Shown piece after piece: positions 45,897 through 53,840 of a stretch of 64,000 nt of DNA. How positions within the stretch are numbered: the first letter of the stretch is position 1; each line of letters starts with the position of its first letter. The notes under the pieces were generated by a model, which saw only the letters and a program-made list of their open reading frames with translations, made no database searches and was not told the DNA's origin. A program made the translations under genes and the position numbers. Source of the stretch: JADJPO01 sp046330955 (GTDB lineage Bacteria; Actinomycetota; Actinomycetes; Actinomycetales; Kineosporiaceae); contig JAXLRT010000015.1 in NCBI GenBank assembly GCA_046330955.1, forward strand, positions 1 through 64,000, read 5' to 3'.

Positions 45897-45946
45897 AGGG
45901 GTTGGGGGGTGGGGGCCGGGGGGCGGGGGACCTGGGTGGGGCGGAC
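45897..45946 (+). repeat. G-run tract, possible G-quadruplex
   Basis: At least seven runs of 3-6 G separated by 1-4 nt follow the triple palindrome. Four or more closely spaced G-runs are enough for an intramolecular quadruplex on the plus strand. Role unknown; it lies 3' of the helicase gene. Confidence 0.55.
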
Positions 45947-45956
45947 GACGCGACGG

Positions 45957-45991
45957 CGATGGGGGCGCTCGCGGTGCGAGCGCCCCCATCG
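45957..45991 (-). terminator. Strong 16-bp hairpin downstream of pit
   Basis: CGATGGGGGCGCTCGC (45957-45972) and its exact complement (45976-45991) enclose a 3-nt loop. It lies 42 nt after the end of the phosphate transporter gene and is the most stable simple stem in this region. Confidence 0.75.
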
Positions 45992-46032
45992 GGTGGGACT
46001 TTCAGGTGCCGGGCGGGCACCTGGGACCTCGG

Positions 46033-47238
46033 TCAGTCGGCGACGGCAGCGACCTTGCCACCGTGGACCGGGGCAATGTCGTTCTCGAGGACGTCGAGCT
46101 CCATGACCTCGGTCTCGATCTCGTGCGCGGTGGTGCGGTGCATCATCGCCCACGAGATCGCGGCCAGCAGCAGGCCGACCATGACGACGTCGACGACGTA
46201 GTTGAACGGCTTCGCCAGCTGGGTCAGCTTGAACAGGATGAAGCCGATCGCCGTGGTGGTCGGGATGGTGATGACCCAAGCGGCGACCATCTCGCCGATC
46301 ACCCGCCAGCGGGTGTGGCGGCGGGCGGCGACGCCGGCGCCGACGACCGAGGAGGCCGCAGCGTGGGTGGTGGAGATCGGCACGCCCAAGGCGGTGGCGC
46401 CGAAGATCGCGGCGGTGGCACCGATGTTGGCGGCCACACCGGTCTTGGCGTTGAGCTTGGTCAGCTTCAGGCCCATGGTGTGGATGATCCGCCAGCCACC
46501 CCAGACAGTGCCGAAGGCGATCGCGGTGTAGGCCGCCAGGGCCACCCATTCGGGCACCACGGGGGAGCCGTTCTTCATCGTCACCGTGCCGACCCCGGTG
46601 CCCACCATGAGGGCGGTGATGATGCCCATGGTCTTCTGCGCGTCGTTGGCGCCGTGGCCCACGGAGACCGCTGCGGCCGAGAGCAGCTGGCCGTACTTGA
46701 ACGGGGCGGCGTGGTCGTCGAGCTTGGTCAGCTTCTGAATGCCGATGACGAGGCCGGTGGCGATCACGGCGATGGTGAAGGCAACGGCGGGCGAGGCCAC
46801 GATGGCGATGAGGACCTTGCGGACGGCCTTCCACGAGATGGCGGCGGTACCACCGGCTGCGAGGCCGGCGCCGACCAGGCCACCGATCAAGGCGTGCGAG
46901 GAGCTGGAGGGCATTCCGAAGAACCACACCAGGAAGTTCCACGCGATGGCGGCGAACAGGGCCGCGAAGACGAGAGCGACGACGGTGGTGTTGTTGGTCG
47001 CACCGCCGATGGCCTTCATGTTGACGGTCTTGGCGATGGTGGTCGCCACCGGAGTTCCGGCGATGAAGTAGGCCGCGAAGTTCATCAGGGCTGCGAACCA
47101 CACAGCCTTGCGCGGGGAGAGGGCACGGGTGGCCACGACGGTCGCGATCGAGTTCGCGGCGTCATTGGACCCGTTCGAAAAGTCGAAGAGCAGTGCCAAC
47201 GCCACCACGGCGATGACACAGATCAAGAGAAGATCCAC
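46033..47238 (-). CDS. pit: Low-affinity inorganic phosphate transporter (Pit family)
   Basis: 401 residues from GTG 47238 with GGGAGGT upstream. Pit proteins import phosphate, usually as a metal-phosphate complex, by proton symport. Two inverted halves carry the family signatures: FSNGSNDAANSIATVVATRA near the N-terminus, and VGHGANDAQKTMGIITALM with PISTTHAAASSVVGAGVAA in the second half. PSSSSHALIGGLVGAGLA is the matching motif of half one. About 10 membrane helices are visible. A candidate PHO box lies about 165-220 nt upstream. Confidence 0.95.
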   Translation of the reverse strand: MDLLLICVIAVVALALLFDFSNGSNDAANSIATVVATRALSPRKAVWFAALMNFAAYFIAGTPVATTIAKTVNMKAIGGATNNTTVVALVFAALFAAIAWNFLVWFFGMPSSSSHALIGGLVGAGLAAGGTAAISWKAVRKVLIAIVASPAVAFTIAVIATGLVIGIQKLTKLDDHAAPFKYGQLLSAAAVSVGHGANDAQKTMGIITALMVGTGVGTVTMKNGSPVVPEWVALAAYTAIAFGTVWGGWRIIHTMGLKLTKLNAKTGVAANIGATAAIFGATALGVPISTTHAAASSVVGAGVAARRHTRWRVIGEMVAAWVITIPTTTAIGFILFKLTQLAKPFNYVVDVVMVGLLLAAISWAMMHRTTAHEIETEVMELDVLENDIAPVHGGKVAAVAD

Positions 47239-47402
47239 GGTTTACCTCCCAGGACGGTAGGGCATCAGGATGTCAGCCGAGACACATGCCCAGACAGGGG
47301 CCGTTTGTCCTGGCGAGCGGCCTAGATTGCGCGTTGTTCACGTTGATCGACTGGCTCGATCTCCTGGGGCACAAGGGGTTTCACGCCGATCGGCACGAAG
47401 TG

Positions 47403-47456
47403 GTTCACAAACAATTCATCTTGCGTTCAGTGTTTGGCTCAGGTCGTTCATCATGC
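47403..47456. promoter_or_regulatory. Candidate PHO box (PhoP direct repeats) upstream of pit
   Basis: Units GTTCACAAACA, ATTCATCTTGC, GTTCAGTGTTT, GGCTCAGGTC and GTTCATCATGC follow each other at 11, 11, 11 and 10-nt steps. Actinobacterial PhoP binds 11-nt direct repeats close to G(T/G)TCA. The rest of the 257-nt region holds a further TTGTTCACG at about 47336 and no gene. The units read on the plus strand whereas pit is on the minus strand, which weakens the call. Confidence 0.45.
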
Positions 47457-47495
47457 GATCACCCCGAGCGTGGGCCAACACAAGCCGGACGGTCG

Positions 47496-50400
47496 TCACC
47501 CGTTCGGGCGCACCGCTTCCAGCAGGGCCAGGGTCTCGGGTTCGAGGTCCGATCCGAGTGCCTCGGTGATCGCCAGCAGTCGGTCGATGGCCTCGATGAC
47601 GGCCGCCCGGTTGCCGGCTTCATGGGCCGCGAGGATCCGTAACCGCCACAGCGGCTCCCAGCCCGGCTCCACCGCCAGGCCGACGGCAACCGCCGCCTCG
47701 GTCGCTCGGCATCGGCCCTCGGTCAGCCGTCGCCGACCCACCTCGTAGGCGACGTCCACGATGTCGTTGATCATGCGGCGGCGGATCCGGTCGGCCCAGG
47801 TGTAGCGCTTGGGGTGGACGCCGTCGAAGGGCCGGCCGCGCACCAGGGCGAGGGCGGCCTCGAGGTTCTCGGTCGAGGCGGCCTGCACCCCCTCGGCGAC
47901 CAGGTCGAGCCACAGCTGCCAATCGGTACGCACCTGGGGCAGCAGCCGGTACTCCACCTCGGCAGCGTGGCGCGGCAGGTAGTCCTGATCGTCGTCCGTG
48001 CTGCCCAGCCACGCCCGGGCCTTCGAGGTCGCGGTGTGACGGGTGTTCAGGTTGTCCTCGTTGCGGCGGTCGGGCCAGATCGCCTCGTCGATCTCGCGGT
48101 AGGCCACGCCCGGGTTCAGCGCCAGATACGTGATCAGCTCGGTGAGCCGGGCCCGGCGCGACGGCTCGACCGACCCCCGGGCGCCGTCGATCCGCACGGT
48201 TCCCAGGACGCGCACCAGCGGATGGACCGGTCCCGCCGACGCGGCCGGTTCGGCGCCCGCCACCCCGCTGGGGGCGGCAACGGGGTCCTCCTCGATCGGC
48301 ACGATGCCGGCCAGATCGGTCAGGGTCGGCTCGGACGGCGCCGCGACGTGCCTGCCGCCCCCGCTCGGCCCACCGTCGCCCACCTCCGCCGCCGGCCGGT
48401 CGGGATCGGCCAGCGCCACCAGGTGCAGCACGTCGTCGCGGACGGCGTCCTCCAGGACCTGGGGACGCAACGCCACCCCGACGGGGGCCAGCAGGCCGAG
48501 CCGATCCCCGTCGGGCACCTCCAGGGACCACGGGCCGACGCTCTGCCCCGCGACCACCACGGCATGGGCGGTTCCCGCCAGTGCCGGCACCAGGTCGGCG
48601 AGCCGGCGGTGCTGGGCGGCGTCCAGCGGGCCCGTGATCGCGAGGATCTCCGGGATCCAGGTGTCGGCGGCGCTCCCGGTCGCCCGGGCCGAGCGGACGT
48701 CCGGCAGGCCGCAGGCGGCGAGCAGTTCGCGATCCCGTTCGGCGCGGTTCGCCAACTGCTCGACGGCCCGTCCCAGGGTCGGCAGGTAGCGAATCCGGCC
48801 CGAGGCCAACACGTCCTCCAGGCCGGCGAACTCCCCCACCACGGTCAACCGGACGTCGTCCGCCCACGAAGACGTCGCCAACTCGACGACGATCGCCGCC
48901 AACGCAGCCCGGGTGCGCTCGGGCGGACCGGTCAGGCCGAGGCCGCCGAGGTACTCGAGATCGACCAGGTAGTGGGCGTCGTCCTGGTCGTGGCCGAGGG
49001 TGACCAGGGCTGGGTAGGGCGCCGGGATGTCCGCCAGGTGCCGGGCGTCCGCCACCGGCGTCTCGTCGGGCTGCAGCCGCCAGTGGGTGCCCTCGCCGCT
49101 GCCCGCCGGCGTGGTCCAGCCCGGGGGCAGCACCGCCGGTTCGGCCAGGTAGAGCTCCAGGTGGGTCCGGGTGAGCCGGACGGCGCGCACGGCGGGCAGG
49201 TGCCGCCCGGCGGTGGCGCAGTCGCGGGCCAGCGTGCGCAGTGCCATGTCGACGGTGGCGACGCCGAGTGGATCGGCCACCACCCGCAGGTCGTTCTCGG
49301 TGGCAGAGATCGCCGGTGGCGTGATCAGTGAGGCCGAGCGCTGACCGGGGCGGCGACGCAGATCCTGCAACCGCCGCCGAACGCCGAGAGTGCCGACCAG
49401 TCCGGCGGCGAGCAGCGCCCCGACCCCGCTGCCGGTGCGCACCAGCCAGGGCGCGCCGTCGGTCAGGCCGTCGTCCGGGATCACCGAGGCCGGCACCACG
49501 GGCGCCGTCGCGACGCTGGGGGTGACAGTCGGGGTCGGCGCGGCCGTCGCGGTGGGCGTGGCGGCAGGCCCCGCGCCCCACGCCGGGTCCACCTCGGCCA
49601 CCGGGTCCGCTGCTCGGCCGGTCGGGGCGGGCCCGGCCTCCTCCGGCAGCGTGACGATCCAGCCCGGCCGCACCAGATCGGGATCGGACAGCTGCCCGCC
49701 GTCCGGCTGCACCGTCGCGCGGGAGGACTGGAACAGTCGCGGCCACTCCTGACCGTCGCCCAGGGTGTCCTCGGCGATGTCCCACAGCGATTCGCCGGAG
49801 CCCACGACGTGCGCCGCCGGACCCTCCTGCCCGGTCGGGCCGTGGCCCGGGCGCGTGGTCGGCGCCGGGCCGGTGTGGGCACTCGTGCGCGAGGGAACCA
49901 GCAGCCGCCAACCGGGGGTGATCCAGTGCGAGTCGGTGAGGGCCTCGCCGTCCGCCTGGGCCCGGCCGTAGTTGAGCCGGGCGATCTCCCCGAAGCGCGC
50001 GCCGTCGCCGAGGTAGCGCTCGGCGATGGTCCACAGCGTCTCGCCCTGGCAGACCACGTGCACGACCTCGTCGCCGCGCGCCACCGGCAACCCGGCCGGC
50101 GCCGCCGAGGGGCTCGTCGTCTCGGAACGTTGGGCCACGCTGACCGCGGCCGGCGAGGGTGCGGCGGCGGCGCGCAGTGGCCCCGCGGCCCCGACCGACA
50201 GGCTGATCGAGCTGGGCGCCGAGAGCGACATCGGCGCCGCGCTGGCCGGCTGGGCCACCAGGAACAGGGCGGCGGCCGCGGTGACCAGGGACCGCGCCAG
50301 ACCTTGGGGAACGGTCAGCGCCGGCAGTTGAGGGACCGGCAAACCCCGCAGCCGCGAACCGATCTCGACCACCAGGACGGCGGTGAGCACCAGCCAGGCG

Positions 50401-50597
50401 GCCCACGCGACGAGCCGGGCCAGGGCGAGCAGCAGCGTGCCGTCGTCCGGGGCGGTGAGGGCCGCGCGGGTGCGCGACCAGGAGGTGAACAGCTCGGGCA
50501 GCGGGCCGGCGCCGATCGCGGTGAGCAGCAGTGGCACCCCGGCCGTCACCGCGATGATCGCGAGCACGGCGAGGATGCCGATCAGCCGTCGTCTCAT
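47496..50597 (-). CDS. Membrane protein with two LysM domains and C-terminal BTAD domain
   Basis: 1033 residues. N-terminal hydrophobic helices (IGILAVLAIIAVTAGVPLLL and LARLVAWAAWLVLTAVLVVE) are followed by two LysM domains: VVCQGETLWTIAERYLGDGA (about 178) and VVGSGESLWDIAEDTLGDGQ (about 266). A third helix (about 400) leads to a large region and a C-terminal bacterial transcriptional activator (BTAD) domain (about 850-1033; ELITYLALNPGVAYREIDEA, IWPDRRNEDNLNTRHTATSK, YTWADRIRRRMINDIVDVAY). LysM binds peptidoglycan. BTAD proteins of this layout accompany Tad-pilus genes in actinobacteria, where their role is unproven. It overlaps the tadG-like stop by ATGA, and is the last gene of the cluster. 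Confidence 0.85.
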   Translation of the reverse strand: MRRRLIGILAVLAIIAVTAGVPLLLTAIGAGPLPELFTSWSRTRAALTAPDDGTLLLALARLVAWAAWLVLTAVLVVEIGSRLRGLPVPQLPALTVPQGLARSLVTAAAALFLVAQPASAAPMSLSAPSSISLSVGAAGPLRAAAAPSPAAVSVAQRSETTSPSAAPAGLPVARGDEVVHVVCQGETLWTIAERYLGDGARFGEIARLNYGRAQADGEALTDSHWITPGWRLLVPSRTSAHTGPAPTTRPGHGPTGQEGPAAHVVGSGESLWDIAEDTLGDGQEWPRLFQSSRATVQPDGGQLSDPDLVRPGWIVTLPEEAGPAPTGRAADPVAEVDPAWGAGPAATPTATAAPTPTVTPSVATAPVVPASVIPDDGLTDGAPWLVRTGSGVGALLAAGLVGTLGVRRRLQDLRRRPGQRSASLITPPAISATENDLRVVADPLGVATVDMALRTLARDCATAGRHLPAVRAVRLTRTHLELYLAEPAVLPPGWTTPAGSGEGTHWRLQPDETPVADARHLADIPAPYPALVTLGHDQDDAHYLVDLEYLGGLGLTGPPERTRAALAAIVVELATSSWADDVRLTVVGEFAGLEDVLASGRIRYLPTLGRAVEQLANRAERDRELLAACGLPDVRSARATGSAADTWIPEILAITGPLDAAQHRRLADLVPALAGTAHAVVVAGQSVGPWSLEVPDGDRLGLLAPVGVALRPQVLEDAVRDDVLHLVALADPDRPAAEVGDGGPSGGGRHVAAPSEPTLTDLAGIVPIEEDPVAAPSGVAGAEPAASAGPVHPLVRVLGTVRIDGARGSVEPSRRARLTELITYLALNPGVAYREIDEAIWPDRRNEDNLNTRHTATSKARAWLGSTDDDQDYLPRHAAEVEYRLLPQVRTDWQLWLDLVAEGVQAASTENLEAALALVRGRPFDGVHPKRYTWADRIRRRMINDIVDVAYEVGRRRLTEGRCRATEAAVAVGLAVEPGWEPLWRLRILAAHEAGNRAAVIEAIDRLLAITEALGSDLEPETLALLEAVRPNG

Positions 50598-51034
50598 GGT
50601 TGAACTCCCTGCTGTACTCCCTGCAGTGCCCGGGTGATCCGAGCCGTCGAGGTGCCGTCGAGGGTGCGCGGACCGAGCCCGATCAGGCCGAGGATCACCG
50701 GGCTGTAGGTCGTGGCCGCCGAGACGGTGACCGTGTCGGCCGAGACCTGCACCGTGCCCGTCATGCCCGCGGTGCTCAGGTAGAGCTGACCGGCCTGGAC
50801 GGCGCGCGCCGAGTCGACCGCCGGACCCTCACCGCGCATCGCCCGCGAGGCATCGGCGGCCTCCGCCGCGGCTCGCGCCGCCTGTCGCGACACGTCCTGG
50901 GCTCGTTCGAGGGTGTGCACCAGACCGCTCAGGTCGACCGCCACCCCGACGAACATCACCAGGATGGTCGCGGCGATCACCGCGAACACGCTCACCGCGC
51001 CCGCGTCGTCCGGCGGTGCCTTCGGCCGAGTCAT
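50594..51034 (-). CDS. TadG-like pilus-assembly/secretion protein
   Basis: 146 residues. DDAGAVSVFAVIAATILVMF then VGVAVDLSGLVHTLERAQDV is the TadG/RcpC-type N-terminus: a G(A/S)(V/A)xVFxA motif, one membrane helix, and D(L/x)xG after it. The short extracellular part (VQVSADTVTVSAATTYSPVI) has no von Willebrand domain, so it is the short form. Start ATG 51034 overlaps the TadE-like stop by ATGA, and its own stop overlaps the LysM-BTAD start. Confidence 0.75.
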   Translation of the reverse strand: MTRPKAPPDDAGAVSVFAVIAATILVMFVGVAVDLSGLVHTLERAQDVSRQAARAAAEAADASRAMRGEGPAVDSARAVQAGQLYLSTAGMTGTVQVSADTVTVSAATTYSPVILGLIGLGPRTLDGTSTARITRALQGVQQGVQP

Positions 51035-51480
51035 CCGCGCTCCCGGAAGGTGTCCAACGGGCTGGTGACGGTGGCCATCAGTTGCCGGCTGCCGGGGAGG
51101 CCGGGAGCCACCAGGTCGCTCAGGTCGACGGTGCAGCTGACGGTCGCCGACACCGCGGCCGGCGTCCCCACCGCCACCGAGAACCCGGACGTGTCGACCT
51201 GGACCTGCAGCGCCGTGCAGCGCAATCCCTCGGCGGCGAGCGTGGCGGTGGCGGACGCCTGGGCGGTGCCCGAGGCCACGCCCTGGGTACGGGCGATGGA
51301 CGCCGCGCGGGCGGCGTCCGCTGCGGCGGCGTGGACCGCCTGGCGAGCCATGGCCACCCGTCCTCCGTAGATCGTCAAGGTCAGGAACATCAGCAACGCG
51401 GGCGCGAGGAGCACCGTCTCGACCGAGGCGGAGCCGCGGTCCCCGGCACGCTCCCGCCGCCCGGGCCGCCACCACCCCAC
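51031..51480 (-). CDS. TadE-family pseudopilin-like protein (second copy)
   Basis: 149 residues from GTG 51480. GDRGSASVETVLLAPALLMF then LTLTIYGGRVAMARQAVHAA is the TadE signature: G-S-A-S-V-E before one membrane helix with Glu at position +5 of the prepilin-like site. The extracellular tail contains a possible Cys pair (LRCTALQVQ, VSCTVDLSD). It starts 1-2 nt after the previous stop, so the gene is in an operon. Confidence 0.8.
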   Translation of the reverse strand: MGWWRPGRRERAGDRGSASVETVLLAPALLMFLTLTIYGGRVAMARQAVHAAAADAARAASIARTQGVASGTAQASATATLAAEGLRCTALQVQVDTSGFSVAVGTPAAVSATVSCTVDLSDLVAPGLPGSRQLMATVTSPLDTFRERG

Positions 51481-51481
51481 G

Positions 51482-51811
51482 TCAGCTCACCCGCTCCACC
51501 GGGGCGGAGGCCTGCTGGCTGATCGCGAAGCCCGGGTAGCCCGGCACCAGGCTCAGCGAGGTACCGGTGACGGTGACCGTGACGGTCTGGGCGGTGCGGA
51601 CGGCGCTCACCCGGGGCGCCGCCAGCAGATCGTCGGCGACCCGGGCCAGGAAGGAATTGGCCGCCGCCTGGCCGTCGGCGGCCGTGCCGTCCTGTACTGC
51701 GGCCGCCCGCGCTCCCTCGCGAGCTGCCGAGAGGGCAACGCTACGGGCGTAGAAGTGCAGCCCGGCCTGCACCACGATGAAGATCAGCGCGAGCAGCGCC
51801 GGGAACAACAC
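51482..51811 (-). CDS. TadE-family pseudopilin-like protein (first copy)
   Basis: From GTG 51811 the protein reads VLFPALLALIFIVVQAGLHF then YARSVALSAAREGARAAAVQ, a TadE membrane helix and following helix. The same frame is open upstream and encodes the rest of the signature (DERGSVAVELT), but without ATG, GTG or TTG. Only ATC 51886 or CTG 51901 (overlapping the Flp-like stop) could serve. The real start is therefore probably a rare codon coupled to the previous gene, giving about 135-140 residues. Confidence 0.7.
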   Translation of the reverse strand: MLFPALLALIFIVVQAGLHFYARSVALSAAREGARAAAVQDGTAADGQAAANSFLARVADDLLAAPRVSAVRTAQTVTVTVTGTSLSLVPGYPGFAISQQASAPVERVS

Positions 51812-51897
51812 CGTCAGTTCGACGGCGACCGAGCCGCGCTCGTCCGGCCGAGCTCGTCGTGCTGCTCGGCGTCCGCAGGGCGTGATGGCAGCCGCCG

Positions 51898-52086
51898 TCA
51901 GATCTTGCCCGCGTACTTCGTCACGCCGGCGATGAGCGCCGCGATGGCCACCACGGTCACGGTGACCAATCCAGCGGTGATGATCACCTGCTCCACGCTG
52001 ACCGATCCGTCGTCGTGGCGCCGTTGGTGGGCCAGCCGCTCACGCAGCGTGGACCACACGGCCCTGTAGACCTCGACATGGAGCAT
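51898..52086 (-). CDS. Flp-like short pilin
   Basis: 62 residues from ATG 52086 with GAGAGGGA upstream. A short basic leader (WSTLRERLAHQRRHDDG) precedes SVSVEQVIITAGLVTVTVVA and IAALIAGVTKYAGKI. That is the Flp/Fap pilin plan: Glu at position about +5 of the hydrophobic helix, and a tiny mature peptide. It is the first gene of the cluster that continues TadE, TadE, TadG, LysM-BTAD. No prepilin peptidase, TadA ATPase or TadB/C genes lie within the window. Confidence 0.7.
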   Translation of the reverse strand: MLHVEVYRAVWSTLRERLAHQRRHDDGSVSVEQVIITAGLVTVTVVAIAALIAGVTKYAGKI

Positions 52087-52389
52087 GTGAGTCCCCTCTC
52101 GGTGACACCCGGTATCGCGAACTGCCAACAAAGGTGATGTGGCGGCCGCTTCTGTGACAGCTTGGCGGAAAACTTCTCCCCAACTCCCCGACTTTGTCGG
52201 TTCCGTCTGATCTGTCCGACCCCGACCGGGATGTGTCGACCGTTCGTGACCAACGCCGGTGACCCCCGTCGGCCTCGGGCTGTTTTGTCCGATGGCATGG
52301 CGCTGACCTGCGACATAGAGTGTCGTCGCCTTCGTTCCCGAGCGACCCCGACGATCTTTGGTTACGTTCTGCAACGACGGGAGTACTTC
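52087..52389. other. 303-nt divergent region between Flp-like gene and cfa
   Basis: It must contain the promoters of the pilus cluster (minus) and of cfa (plus). I see several small GC inverted repeats but no recognised riboswitch, operator or gene. Confidence 0.35.
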
Positions 52390-53709
52390 ATGGCAACACT
52401 GTTCAGTCCGTGGCGGACGGCGCCCAGCGCCTCCGGCCTTCGACTGGCCGACATCGTGGACCTGCTCACCGAGACCCCGGTCGCCTTCCGGTTCAGTGCC
52501 TATGACGGCAGCCGCACCGGACCCGAGGACGCCGCCATCGGACTACACGTCAATTCGCCCCGAGGCGTCGCCTACCTGGCGACCGCGCCGGGGTCCCTGG
52601 GGATGGCTCGGGCCTACGTCGCCGGTGATCTGGACGTGGTCGGGGTTCATCCCGGCAACCCGTACGAGTTGTTGGTGGCGCTCGGTGAGGGACTGCACTG
52701 GCGTCGTCCCGACCCGGTCACCCTCGCCCGCGCGGCCCGGGCGCTCGGGGTGGCCCGACTGCTGCCGCCCCCACCGCCCCCGCAGGAGGCGCTGCCCGAC
52801 TGGCGCCGCACCCTGTACGGCATGGTGCACTCGCGCAACCGAGACGCCGAGGCGATCCACCACCACTACGACGTCTCGAACACCTTCTACGAGATGGTGC
52901 TCGGCCCGTCGATGACCTACACCTGCGCCTGCTACCCCACCGCCGACGCCACGCTCGAGCAGGCTCAGGCGGCCAAGTACGACCTGGTCGCCCGCAAGCT
53001 CGACCTGAAGCCGGGCATGCGGCTGCTGGACGTCGGCTGCGGTTGGGGCGGCATGGTGCGCCACGCCGCGCGCGAGTACGGTGTCTCGGCGCTGGGGGTG
53101 ACCCTGTCGCGAGAGCAGGCCACCTGGGCGCAGGAGGCCATCGAGCGCGAGGGTCTGGGCGACCTGGCCGAGGTGCGCTTCGCCGACTACCGCGACGTGG
53201 TCGAGACGGGCTTCGATGCGGTGAGTTCGATCGGGCTGACCGAGCACATCGGCGTGGCCAACTACCCGGCCTACTTCCGCTTCCTGCGTGAGCGGTTGCG
53301 TCCCGGCGGCCGGTTGCTCAACCACTGCATCACCCGGCCGGACAACAACCACGTGCCCCGGGTCAAGCGCGGTTTCATCGACCGCTACATCTTCCCGGAC
53401 GGTGAGCTCACCGGCGCCGGGAAGATCATCACCGAGGCCCAGAACGCCGGGCTCGAGGTGCGCCACGAGGAGAACCTGCGCGAGCACTACGCGATGACCT
53501 GCGCGGCGTGGTCGGACAACCTGGTGGCCCACTGGGACGCCTGCGTGGCCGAGGTCGGGCTGGCCACGGCGAAGATCTGGGGCATGTACATCGCCGGCTC
53601 GCGTCTGGGCTTCGAGCGCAACCAGGTCGAACTGCATCAGGTGTTGGCCGTCCGCCTCGGAGACCACGGCGAGTCCGGCATGCCGCTGCGCCCCACCTGG
53701 GCCTCCTGA
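52390..53709 (+). CDS. cfa: Cyclopropane-fatty-acyl-phospholipid synthase family methyltransferase
   Basis: 439 residues from ATG 52390 (GGGAG upstream). It transfers a methylene (or methyl) group from SAM to double bonds of membrane-lipid acyl chains. The N-terminal lipid-binding part has GLHVNSPRGVAYLATAPGSL and MARAYVAGDLDVVGVHPGNP. The SAM domain has HHHYDVSNTFYEMVLGPSMT, YTCACYPTADATLEQAQ, LLDVGCGWGGMVRHAAREYG (motif I, about 213-221) and SSIGLTEHIG. The Cys of the YTCA motif and the conserved Glu are present. Mycolic-acid-type methyltransferases are related, but the N-terminal domain favours a Cfa role. Confidence 0.92.
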   Translation: MATLFSPWRTAPSASGLRLADIVDLLTETPVAFRFSAYDGSRTGPEDAAIGLHVNSPRGVAYLATAPGSLGMARAYVAGDLDVVGVHPGNPYELLVALGEGLHWRRPDPVTLARAARALGVARLLPPPPPPQEALPDWRRTLYGMVHSRNRDAEAIHHHYDVSNTFYEMVLGPSMTYTCACYPTADATLEQAQAAKYDLVARKLDLKPGMRLLDVGCGWGGMVRHAAREYGVSALGVTLSREQATWAQEAIEREGLGDLAEVRFADYRDVVETGFDAVSSIGLTEHIGVANYPAYFRFLRERLRPGGRLLNHCITRPDNNHVPRVKRGFIDRYIFPDGELTGAGKIITEAQNAGLEVRHEENLREHYAMTCAAWSDNLVAHWDACVAEVGLATAKIWGMYIAGSRLGFERNQVELHQVLAVRLGDHGESGMPLRPTWAS

Positions 53710-53736
53710 AACCCGGAACCGAACCCACCCCCCTGA

Positions 53737-53840
53737 AACCCGCTCATGCTCCGCAGCTGCCCGCTGATGCTCCGCGGGTGACGCTCTCGCGTGGCCTGTA
53801 AACGCTTCCAGCTGGTCACCTGCGGAGCATGAGCGGGTTG
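53737..53840. repeat. ATGCTCCGC intergenic element, copy C (complete, inverted orientation)
   Basis: AACCCGCTCATGCTCCGCAG at 53738 and GCGGAGCATGAGCGGGTT (53823-53840) are exact 18-bp arms. Between them are a second ATGCTCCGC, GGGTGACGCTCTCGCGTGGC and AAACGCTTCC, which match copy B read on the other strand. It begins 28 nt after the cfa stop, and its right arm covers the first codons of the next gene. Confidence 0.8.
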
